Below are positions 34,919 through 42,340 of a DNA stretch of 64,000 nucleotides, piece after piece. The notes under the pieces were generated by a model. That model was not told the DNA's origin. It saw only the letters and a list, made by a program, of their open reading frames with translations, and ran no database searches. Numbering within the stretch: the first letter of the stretch is position 1; every line of letters begins with the position of its first letter. Location of the stretch: positions 152,519 to 216,518 of the forward strand of contig NZ_JBGTYM010000009.1 of NCBI RefSeq assembly GCF_044142105.1. Reading direction: 5' to 3'. A program made the position numbers and the translations under genes. The DNA is from Pseudogemmobacter sp044142105 (GTDB lineage Bacteria > Pseudomonadota > Alphaproteobacteria > Rhodobacterales > Rhodobacteraceae).

Positions 34919-36547
34919 ATGCTTGCCAGTGCCTTCCAGACCCGCTTCGCCCTGATCACCTGGCCTGCCCTCGCCATTCCGGCCCTGCTCGGGCTGATGC
35001 TGATCTTCCCGGGGCAGGATTGGTGGTTCATCCCGCTGGCGCTGCTCTGCCTCGCCTGCGTTCTAATCGGTGTGCACGACCTGACCCAGACCCGTCATGC
35101 CGTGTTGCGGAACTACCCGGTCGCCGCCCATCTGCGCTTTCTGTTCGAAGGCATCCGCCCCGAGATGCGGCAGTATTTCTTCGAGGGCGACAAGGACGGC
35201 ACACCCTTTCCGCGCGATCAGCGTGCCATCGTCTATCAGCGCGCAAAGCACGAGTTGGAGACGCGGCCTTTCGGCACGCAATACAATGTCTACCAGGAAC
35301 AATACGAATGGCTGCACCATTCCATCGCGCCGAAACCGCCCCTGCCGCATGACCACATGCGGGTGACGATCGGGGCGGACAGCAAACATCCCTATTCGGC
35401 CTCGCTTCTGAACATCTCGGCGATGAGCTACGGCGCACTTTCGGCCAATGCGATCCGGGCGCTGAACAAGGGCGCAAAGGAAGGCGGCTTCTACCACGAC
35501 ACGGGCGAGGGCGGGGTGTCGCCCTATCACCGCGAGAATGGTGGCGATTTGGTCTGGGAGGTGGGGTCTGGCTATTTCTCCTGCCGCGCCAAGGATGGCG
35601 GCTTCGATCCGGGTCTTTTCGCCGAGGTTGCGACCGATCCGCAGATCCGCATGGTCGAGCTGAAGTTGTCGCAGGGGGCCAAACCCGGCCATGGCGGCGT
35701 GCTGCCCGCCGCCAAGATCACCGAGGAAATCAGTCGCATCCGGGGCGTGCCCATGGGGCAGGACTGCGTCTCGCCACCGCATCACCGGGTCTTCGACACG
35801 CCGCGTGGCTTGCTGGAATTCATCGCCAGGATGCGCGAGTTGTCGGGCGGAAAACCCGCCGGCTTCAAGCTGTGCATCGGCCATCCGTGGGAGTTTCTGG
35901 CGATCTGCAAGGCCATGGTCGAGACCGGCATCACCCCCGATTTCATCGTAGTCGATGGCAAGGAAGGCGGCACCGGCGCCGCGCCGATGGAATTCATGGA
36001 CCATATCGGTATGCCTCTGCGCGACGGGCTGACCTTCGTGCACAACGCCCTGGTGGGCGTTGGCCTGCGCGACCGCATCCGCATCGGCGCCTCGGGCAAG
36101 ATCACCTCGGCATTCGACATGGCCAAGGTGCTGGGCCTGGGCGCCGACTGGTGCAATGCCGCGCGCGGCTTCATGTTCGCCGTGGGCTGCATCCAGGCCC
36201 AGTCCTGCCATACCGGGGCCTGCCCGACCGGCGTCGCCACGCAGGACCCGAAACGGTCGCGTGCCATCGTGGTGCCGGACAAGGCGCTGCGGGTGACAAA
36301 TTTCCATCGCGGCACGCTGCACGCCCTGTCGGAACTGGTGGCCGCGGCCGGGCTGGCCCATCCGTCCGACCTGCGCCCGCATCATTTCCTGCGCCGCACC
36401 GACAGCGATCGGGTCCTGTCTTTTGCCGAACTGTATGAACAGGTCGCCCCTGGCCAGCTTCTGGCTGACCCATTGTCCTCGCGGCTGTTTGGCAAGGCCT
36501 GGGGCCATGCCAGCGCCGAAACATTCTCGCGGGTCGAACCCGCCTAA
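34919..36547 (+). CDS. Membrane-anchored FMN-binding glutamate synthase-family protein
   Basis: A 542-residue protein with two hydrophobic helices at about residues 12-50 (ALAIPALLGLMLIFPG; FIPLALLCLACVLIGV) and then a GltB-type FMN domain. Landmarks: LNISAMSYGALSANAIRAL, GEGGVSPYHREN, LKLSQGAKPGHGGVLPA, IVVDGKEGGTGAAP and the 3Fe-4S loop CIQAQSCHTGACPTGVATQD. It lacks the glutaminase and GltD parts, so it is not a complete glutamate synthase; the redox partner and substrate are unknown. Start follows AAGGGA. The 78-base gap upstream is AT-rich. Its stop overlaps the convergent DeoR gene by 4 bases. Confidence 0.9.
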   Translation: MLASAFQTRFALITWPALAIPALLGLMLIFPGQDWWFIPLALLCLACVLIGVHDLTQTRHAVLRNYPVAAHLRFLFEGIRPEMRQYFFEGDKDGTPFPRDQRAIVYQRAKHELETRPFGTQYNVYQEQYEWLHHSIAPKPPLPHDHMRVTIGADSKHPYSASLLNISAMSYGALSANAIRALNKGAKEGGFYHDTGEGGVSPYHRENGGDLVWEVGSGYFSCRAKDGGFDPGLFAEVATDPQIRMVELKLSQGAKPGHGGVLPAAKITEEISRIRGVPMGQDCVSPPHHRVFDTPRGLLEFIARMRELSGGKPAGFKLCIGHPWEFLAICKAMVETGITPDFIVVDGKEGGTGAAPMEFMDHIGMPLRDGLTFVHNALVGVGLRDRIRIGASGKITSAFDMAKVLGLGADWCNAARGFMFAVGCIQAQSCHTGACPTGVATQDPKRSRAIVVPDKALRVTNFHRGTLHALSELVAAAGLAHPSDLRPHHFLRRTDSDRVLSFAELYEQVAPGQLLADPLSSRLFGKAWGHASAETFSRVEPA

Positions 36548-37305
36548 TCCGCCAGAACCAGCGCGATCCCGGCGCGGGCCAGCATCGCGGCCTCGGCTTC
36601 GGGCGGGGCCAGATCGGTCACCAGATGGGTGAAGGTCTCGGGCGGGGCGATGGCGATGGGCGCGCCGCGGCCGAATTTCGATCCATCCGCCGCGACGATC
36701 CGCACTTCGGCATGGGGCAGCATGGCACGGCTGAACTCGGCCTCGCGCAGATCCTGCAACAGAAAGCCCGCCGTCGCGTCGATGGCCGCCGCCGACAGCA
36801 CGGCGTGGCTGACGCGGAACTGCTGAAGGAAGGCCAGCGCCTCGGCCCCGAAAGCGCCGCCATCATGGCTGCGCAGCTCTCCGCCCGCCATGAAGACCCG
36901 GTTGCCGTTCACCCCCGTGAGAGCCTGCGCCACCGGCAGGGAATTGGTCACCACCAGCAATTCGCGCCGCAGCCGCAGCGCCTGGGCGGCATAGGCGGTG
37001 GTCGACCCAACATCGAGAAAGACCGAGGCCCCATCGGGCACCAGACGCGCGACCGCCTCACCGATCCGCCGTTTGGCGCCGGGGTTCTGCACCATACGCT
37101 GGGCGAAGGTCGCCTCCGGCCCCCAGTCCTTCAGATGCACGCCGCCATGCACCCGTGTCACCATGCCCTGCGCCTGCATCCGCTTGAGATTGCGGCGGAT
37201 CGTTTCATCCGTCACGCCCAGAAGCGCGGCAAGCGCCTCGACCCGGGCCGAGCCACGGTCTTGCAAAAGCTCAAGAATCGCGCGTTCGCGCTGGCTGGAC
37301 AACAT
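36544..37305 (-). CDS. DeoR/GlpR-family transcriptional regulator
   Basis: A 253-residue regulator with an N-terminal helix-turn-helix (MLSSQRERAILELLQDRGSA; RVEALAALLGVTDETIRRNL; MVTRVHGGVHL) and a C-terminal DeoR sensor domain (VFLDVGSTTAYAAQAL; VVTNSLPVAQALTG). DeoR sensors usually bind phosphorylated metabolites. It is divergent from the substrate-binding-protein gene of the ABC cluster, with nested inverted repeats between them, so it probably controls that operon. The start at 37305 is chosen; an enormous upstream open frame is a shadow of the ABC genes. Confidence 0.93.
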   Translation of the reverse strand: MLSSQRERAILELLQDRGSARVEALAALLGVTDETIRRNLKRMQAQGMVTRVHGGVHLKDWGPEATFAQRMVQNPGAKRRIGEAVARLVPDGASVFLDVGSTTAYAAQALRLRRELLVVTNSLPVAQALTGVNGNRVFMAGGELRSHDGGAFGAEALAFLQQFRVSHAVLSAAAIDATAGFLLQDLREAEFSRAMLPHAEVRIVAADGSKFGRGAPIAIAPPETFTHLVTDLAPPEAEAAMLARAGIALVLAD

Positions 37306-37320
37306 GGAATTGGGATTTTC

Positions 37321-37366
37321 TGTTGGTTTCCACGAATGAAGCGTGGAAATCAAAGAATGTCCAACA
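37321..37366. promoter_or_regulatory. Nested inverted-repeat operator in DeoR-ABC gap
   Basis: TGTTGG (37321-37326) pairs with CCAACA (37361-37366), and inside it TTTCCACG (37327-37334) pairs with CGTGGAAA (37342-37349). Both halves sit 16-61 bases before the DeoR start and about 120-165 bases before the binding-protein start. A TTGACA element at 37393-37398 faces the ABC operon but has no clear -10. A DeoR binding site is the obvious guess. Confidence 0.55.
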
Positions 37367-37485
37367 AGAATCCACAAATTCCCACATTTGGTTTGACAGG
37401 TGGTGGGATTCGGCCGCAGCTTTTGCGGCAAGGGCACCGTCGGCGAACGGCGGGCTGGATCATTCCGACAGGAAGGGGCTGCACA

Positions 37486-38427
37486 ATGAGGAACATATTG
37501 CTCACGGCCGCTGTGGCCCTGGCATTTGGCGGAACCGCCGCGCTGGCCGAGGTGGAATCTACCGATCCGATCAAGCTCACGCTGCACGACTGGACTGGCC
37601 AGCTGATCACCACGAACATCATGGCCGCCGTGCTGGAAGAGGCGGGCTATAATGTCGAACTCGTGCAGGCCGATTACCTGGCCCAGTTTGCTGGGCTTGA
37701 AACCGGCGATCTCGACGTCGCGATGGAAATCTGGGCCACCACCGGCCAAGAGGCGCTGGATGCCGCCGTTGCCACTGGCAATGTGGTGAATCTGGGCGAG
37801 ACCGGAATGCTGGCCAAGGAAGAGTGGTGGTATCCGCTCTATATGAAAGAGAAATGCCCGGGCCTGCCCGACTGGAAGGCGCTGAATGATTGCGCCGCGG
37901 CCTTTGCCACGCCCGACACCGCGCCGAAGGGCCGCTACCTGGGCGGGCCGGTCACCTGGGGCGGTTTTGATGAGGAACGCATCGCCGCTTTGGGCCTGAA
38001 TTTCGAGGTGATCCATGCCGGCACGGATGCCGCCATGTTCGCCGAGCTTGAATCGGCCTATCAGCGCAAGGATCCGATCCTGCTGTGGATCTACGCGCCG
38101 CATTGGGCGCCGCAGAAATACCAAGGCGAATGGGTGGCATTCCCCACCTACGAACCCGCCTGCTACACCGATCCGGCCTGGGGCATCAACCCGGATGCGA
38201 CACATGATTGTGGCAAGCCCTTCGGCCCGATCTGGAAAGCGGGTTGGGTCGGGCTGGAAGGCAAATGGCCGGGCGCCGCAAAGGCGATCAAGGCCTTCAC
38301 CATCGACAATGACACGATGGGCGCGATGATCGCCAAGGTCGACCTTGATGGCCAGTCGATCGATGACGTTGTCAATGAGTGGATGGATGCGAATGAGGCC
38401 GTCTGGTCGGCTTGGATCGCCCAGTAA
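37486..38427 (+). CDS. OpuAC-type ABC transporter substrate-binding protein
   Basis: A 313-residue periplasmic protein: signal peptide MRNILLTAAVALAFGGTAALA then mature EVESTDPIKL. OpuAC-family features include LHDWTGQLITTNIMAAVLEE, VAMEIWATTGQEALD and several Trp/Tyr residues (EEWWYPLYM; LLWIYAPHWAP) that in related proteins form an aromatic cage for quaternary amines. Two possible disulfides: KCPGLPDWKALNDC and CYTDPAWGINPDATHDC. It is the first gene of the operon and is followed by a 15-bp hairpin that could keep its mRNA abundant. Ligand is likely a choline/betaine-like amine. Confidence 0.92.
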   Translation: MRNILLTAAVALAFGGTAALAEVESTDPIKLTLHDWTGQLITTNIMAAVLEEAGYNVELVQADYLAQFAGLETGDLDVAMEIWATTGQEALDAAVATGNVVNLGETGMLAKEEWWYPLYMKEKCPGLPDWKALNDCAAAFATPDTAPKGRYLGGPVTWGGFDEERIAALGLNFEVIHAGTDAAMFAELESAYQRKDPILLWIYAPHWAPQKYQGEWVAFPTYEPACYTDPAWGINPDATHDCGKPFGPIWKAGWVGLEGKWPGAAKAIKAFTIDNDTMGAMIAKVDLDGQSIDDVVNEWMDANEAVWSAWIAQ

Positions 38428-38433
38428 GCCTCG

Positions 38434-38480
38434 CAGCGAAAGGGTGCGGGCTTGATCCCCTCGCTCGCACCCTTTCGCTG
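38434..38480 (+). terminator. Strong 15-bp hairpin after the binding-protein gene
   Basis: CAGCGAAAGGGTGCG (38434-38448) and CGCACCCTTTCGCTG (38466-38480), a perfect 15-base stem with a 17-base loop, between the binding-protein and ATPase genes. There is no T-run, so partial termination or protection of upstream mRNA from 3' exonucleases is more likely than full termination. Confidence 0.6.
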
Positions 38481-38496
38481 ACAGTTTGACCCTGCC

Positions 38497-39510
38497 ATGA
38501 CCCGCCCCCTCAAGCTGGAATGCCGCAACGTCTGGAAGCTGTATGGTCCACACCCGGACCGGCTTCTGAACGGGCCTGCCCCCACCCTCGACACCATCCG
38601 CGCCTCTGGCCATGTCGGCGCGGTACGTGACGTCTCGCTTCACGTGGGCGAGGGCGAGATCTTCGTCATCATGGGCCTGTCCGGGTCGGGCAAGTCGACG
38701 CTGGTGCGCTGTCTGTCGCGCCTGGTGGAACCCACGGCCGGTCAGATCCTTTACGACGGCGAGGATTTGCTGAAGGCCAGCCCCGCCCGCATGATCGAGA
38801 TCCGCCGTCACCGCATGGGCATGGTCTTCCAGCATTTCGCGCTGTTGCCGCATCTGACAGTACTGGAAAACGTTGCCTTTCCGCTGGAAGTGCAAGGCAC
38901 GCCGCGGCCCGCACGCGAGACCCGAGCGCGCGATGTGATCGCGCTGGTGGGGCTTGATGGCCGCGAGGGCCACTATCCCCGCCAGCTTTCCGGCGGCCAG
39001 CAGCAGCGGGTCGGCATCGCGAGGTCACTGGCGGTCGAGCCGGACCTGTGGTTCCTGGACGAACCCTTCTCGGCGCTCGACCCGCTGATCCGCCGCGAGA
39101 TGCAGGAGGAATTCCTGCGCATCCAGCGCCAACTCAAGAAGACCATTGTCTTCATCACCCATGATTTCGACGAGGCGATCCGGCTGGCCGACCGCATCGC
39201 GATCATGAAGGATGGCGCGCTGGTGCAGGTGGCGACGCCGGAAGAGCTGGTTCTCGCGCCCACCGATGACTATGTCCGCGCCTTCACCGCCCATGTCTCG
39301 CGCGCCAAGGTGGTCACTTTGGGCCGCATTGCCACACCGCCCACGGGGGCAGCGGTCGCAGGCAGGCTGCCCGCGACGATGCGGGTCGAAGAGGCGGCGG
39401 AACGGATCGTCTCGGCCAACGCGTGTTTCGCGGTGGAGCAGGATGGGCGGCTTCTTGGCGAAGTCACGCCGCAGGCGGTGATCGCGATCCTGATCGGGCG
39501 TGGCACATGA
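38497..39510 (+). CDS. Glycine betaine/proline-type ABC transporter ATPase
   Basis: A 337-residue ATP-binding subunit of ProV/OpuAA type. Walker A GLSGSGKST (residues 60-68), Q loop VFQHFALLPHLTVLENV, signature LSGGQQQRVGIARSL, Walker B LWFLDEPFSALDP and switch HDFDEA are all present. Beyond residue 250 comes a divergent C-terminal region (AVAGRLPATMRVEEAAERIV) resembling one reduced CBS-like module. The spacing of only 16 bases from the hairpin and an ATGA overlap with the permease fit one operon. Confidence 0.95.
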   Translation: MTRPLKLECRNVWKLYGPHPDRLLNGPAPTLDTIRASGHVGAVRDVSLHVGEGEIFVIMGLSGSGKSTLVRCLSRLVEPTAGQILYDGEDLLKASPARMIEIRRHRMGMVFQHFALLPHLTVLENVAFPLEVQGTPRPARETRARDVIALVGLDGREGHYPRQLSGGQQQRVGIARSLAVEPDLWFLDEPFSALDPLIRREMQEEFLRIQRQLKKTIVFITHDFDEAIRLADRIAIMKDGALVQVATPEELVLAPTDDYVRAFTAHVSRAKVVTLGRIATPPTGAAVAGRLPATMRVEEAAERIVSANACFAVEQDGRLLGEVTPQAVIAILIGRGT

Positions 39511-41471
39511 TCCGCCCTGCGCTCCTGCCCTTGGCGCTCCTCGCCTTTGCGCTCGCGCTGGCCGCCCTGTCGGGCCTGCTGCCGCCCGGCCTTCTCTGGC
39601 CGCCTGCAGAAATGCAGCTTCCCCTTGCGGGCTGGATCACGGCGGCGATGGCCTGGCTGACCGACAGCGCCCATCTTGGCCCTGTCAGTTTCAAGGATAT
39701 GACGCGCGGCTTCGCGGCGCTAATCGAGGCGCCCTACAATGCGGTTCGCATCCTTCTGGTCGAGGGGATCACCGAAGGGCGCGGCCGCCGCGCGACGGTG
39801 ATCGTGCCGCCGATCTCCTGGCTTGCGGTGACCGTGGCGGTCGTGGCGCTTGGTCACTATGCCCGCGACCTCTGGCTTGGCCTGCTGGCCGGGGCGCTGA
39901 TGCTCTATCTCGCGGTGTTCGGACAATGGGAAAGCGCCATGGTCACGCTGGCCTCGATCGCCATTGCCGTGCCTTTGGGCGTCGCCGGGGGGCTGGCGCT
40001 GGGCATCGCTGCCTGGCGCTGGCGCTGGGCCGAGCGTGCGTTGTGGCCGCTGCTTGATCTGATGCAGACCGTTCCGACCTTTGCCTATCTGGTGCCGGTG
40101 CTGGTTCTCTTTGGCTTCGGCCCGGTTGCGGCCCTGCTGGCGACCGTGATCTACGCCATGCCGCCCATGGTGCGGGTCACGCTGGTGGCGCTGCGCGCGG
40201 TGCCGTCCGAGATCCTCGACTTCGCCCGTATGGCTGGCTGCACCCCGCGCCAGACCCTGCGCAAGATCATGCTGCCCGTGGCCCTGCCCGATCTGATGGT
40301 CGGCGTGAACCAGGTGATCATGCTCAGCCTGAACATGGTCATCATCGCCTCGATGATCGGGGCAGGGGGCCTGGGCTTCGACGTGCTGAACGCCCTGCGC
40401 CGGCTGGATATCGGCGGCGGGGTCGAGGCGGGCATCGCGATCACCGCGCTGGCCATCGTGCTGGACCGGCTGGGGCAGGCACTGGCGGCCCGCAGCGGCG
40501 GGGCGGCGCTGGCGCAAGGCCCGCTCTGGCGGCGCCACCCGCGCACCGCCTTGGTGCTGGCGGTGATCCTGATCACGATGGCGCTGGGCTATCTGATCCC
40601 GGCCCTGCACCTTTACCCGAAGGACTGGCAGCTTACCACCAAGAGCTTCTGGTCAGACCTGATGAAGTCCATCAACATCAATTACTTCGATCAGCTCGAG
40701 GCGATCCGCACCTGGCTTTTGGAGAACCTGCTGATCCCGGTGAAGCGCTTCTTTCTGGCGCTGCCCTGGCCGCTGGTTCTGGCGCTGGCCACCTTCGCCG
40801 GGTGGCGCCTGGGCGGGATGCGGCTGGCGGCGCTGGCGCTGGGCCTCTCGGCCTTCATCGCCGTCTCGGGCCTGTGGGAGCAGGCGATGACGACGCTGTA
40901 TCTATGCGGCGTCTCGGTGGTGATCGCCATGGCGGTGGGCCTGCCGCTGGGCATCCTTGCCGCCTCGAACGAGGTGGCAGGCAAGATCATCGGCGCGGTG
41001 ATCGACACGCTCCAGACCTTGCCGAGCTTCGTCTACCTGATCCCGGTGGTGATGCTGTTCCGGGTCGGCGATTTCAGCGCCATGATCGCCGTGGTGCTTT
41101 ATGCGCTGGTCCCGGCGGTGCGCTACACGGCTCATGGGTTGCGGGCTGTGGCACCGGAACTGGTTGAGGCGGCGGTGGTCTGCGGCTGCAAGCCCTGGCA
41201 GATCCTGACCAAAGTGCGTCTTCCGCTGGCGGTGCCGATGATCCTGCTAGGGCTGAACCAGACCATCCTCCTTGCCCTGTCGATGCTGGTGATCACCGCG
41301 CTGGTCGGCACGCGCGACCTTGGGCAAGAGGTCTATATCGCCCTGACCAAGGCCGATGTCGGGCGCGGACTGGTGGCCGGTCTGGCGGTTGCCGCCATCG
41401 CCATCATCGCCGACCGGCTGATCGGCGCCGCGGCCAAGGACGCGCGGGCAAGGCTGGAGGGTGCGGCATGA
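39507..41471 (+). CDS. Fused double ABC permease (glycine betaine/proline type)
   Basis: A 654-residue inner-membrane permease containing two complete BPD_transp_1 modules in one chain. Module 1 includes IASIPLG-like ASIAIAVPLGVAGGLALGI, the TFAYLVPVL stretch and EAA-type loop ILDFARMAGCTPRQTLRKIM. Module 2, from about residue 400, repeats the order with LQTLPSFVYLIPVVMLFRVG and ELVEAAVVCGCKPWQILTKV. OpuAB-type permeases are normally single and work as homodimers; a fused pair would give a fixed pseudo-dimer. ATGA overlaps on both sides tie it to the ATPase and kinase genes. Confidence 0.93.
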   Translation: MIRPALLPLALLAFALALAALSGLLPPGLLWPPAEMQLPLAGWITAAMAWLTDSAHLGPVSFKDMTRGFAALIEAPYNAVRILLVEGITEGRGRRATVIVPPISWLAVTVAVVALGHYARDLWLGLLAGALMLYLAVFGQWESAMVTLASIAIAVPLGVAGGLALGIAAWRWRWAERALWPLLDLMQTVPTFAYLVPVLVLFGFGPVAALLATVIYAMPPMVRVTLVALRAVPSEILDFARMAGCTPRQTLRKIMLPVALPDLMVGVNQVIMLSLNMVIIASMIGAGGLGFDVLNALRRLDIGGGVEAGIAITALAIVLDRLGQALAARSGGAALAQGPLWRRHPRTALVLAVILITMALGYLIPALHLYPKDWQLTTKSFWSDLMKSININYFDQLEAIRTWLLENLLIPVKRFFLALPWPLVLALATFAGWRLGGMRLAALALGLSAFIAVSGLWEQAMTTLYLCGVSVVIAMAVGLPLGILAASNEVAGKIIGAVIDTLQTLPSFVYLIPVVMLFRVGDFSAMIAVVLYALVPAVRYTAHGLRAVAPELVEAAVVCGCKPWQILTKVRLPLAVPMILLGLNQTILLALSMLVITALVGTRDLGQEVYIALTKADVGRGLVAGLAVAAIAIIADRLIGAAAKDARARLEGAA

Positions 41472-42340
41472 CCCCAGAAGACCGCATCCGTCACTTGCCC
41501 CTCTGGCAGGGCAGGCTAGAGATCGCGCCCCTGGGCGGCGGCATCACCAACCGCAATTTCGTGGTGAGCGACGCCACCCGCCGCGCCGTGGTGCGGATCG
41601 GCGACGACATTCCCGTTCACCAGATCCTGCGCTTCAACGAGTTGTCCGCCAGCCGTGCGGCCCACGCCGCAGGCGTCTCGCCCGAGGTTCTTCACCATGA
41701 ACCCGGGGTTCTGGTGATCGATTTCATCGACGGGCGGACCCTTGCTGCAGAAGACCTGCAAAAACGTCCGATGCTGGAACAGGCGCTCGCTCTTGTCGCC
41801 CGGGCGCATCGCGACATCCCGCGCTATCTGCGCGGCCCGGCGCTGGTCTTCTGGGTCTTCCACGTCTTGCGCGACTATGCCGCGACGCTGGCCGAAGGGG
41901 ACAGCCCGTATGTGCCGCGCCTGCCCGCGCTGATGGCGCAGGCCCAGCGGCTTGAGGCGGCGGTCGGCCCGATCGAGATGGTCTTCGGCCATAACGATCT
42001 TTTGCCGGCCAATTTCCTGCATGACGGCACCCGCCTCTGGCTGATCGACTGGGACTACGCCGGTTTCAATTCGCCGCTGTTCGATCTGGGCGGGCTGGCC
42101 GCCAACAATGGTCTTGCGCCCGAGGACGAGGCCTGGCTGCTTCAGGCCTACTTTGGCCGACGCCCCGACGCCGCGCTGTGGCGGCGCTACCGCGCCATGA
42201 AGGCTGCGGCGGCGCTGCGCGAGACCCTGTGGTCCATGGTCTCGGAGCTGCATTCCGAACTGGATTTCGATTTCACGGCCTATACCCGGGCCAATCTGGA
42301 AATATTCGCGGCCGCGCTTGCCGCTTTCGAGGGGGCATGA
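41468..42340 (+). CDS. Choline/ethanolamine kinase-like phosphotransferase
   Basis: A 290-residue aminoglycoside-phosphotransferase-fold kinase. Features: GGITNRNFVVSD at the N-terminus, the catalytic loop VFGHNDLLPANFLHDG (H-N-D-x-x-x-x-N) and the metal motif LWLIDWDYAGFNSPLFDL, all typical of choline/ethanolamine kinases of the LicA/ChoK type. In this operon it would phosphorylate the imported amino alcohol, and that phosphate ester could be the ligand of the divergent DeoR regulator. Both ideas are inference. Stop overlaps the flavoprotein start (ATGATG). Confidence 0.88.
   Translation: MTPEDRIRHLPLWQGRLEIAPLGGGITNRNFVVSDATRRAVVRIGDDIPVHQILRFNELSASRAAHAAGVSPEVLHHEPGVLVIDFIDGRTLAAEDLQKRPMLEQALALVARAHRDIPRYLRGPALVFWVFHVLRDYAATLAEGDSPYVPRLPALMAQAQRLEAAVGPIEMVFGHNDLLPANFLHDGTRLWLIDWDYAGFNSPLFDLGGLAANNGLAPEDEAWLLQAYFGRRPDAALWRRYRAMKAAAALRETLWSMVSELHSELDFDFTAYTRANLEIFAAALAAFEGA

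Noticed and set aside
36544..38973. 809-codon open frame read as one large DeoR fusion
   Set aside because: Only the last 253 codons encode DeoR; the first part is antisense to the transporter genes with a normal start at 37305.
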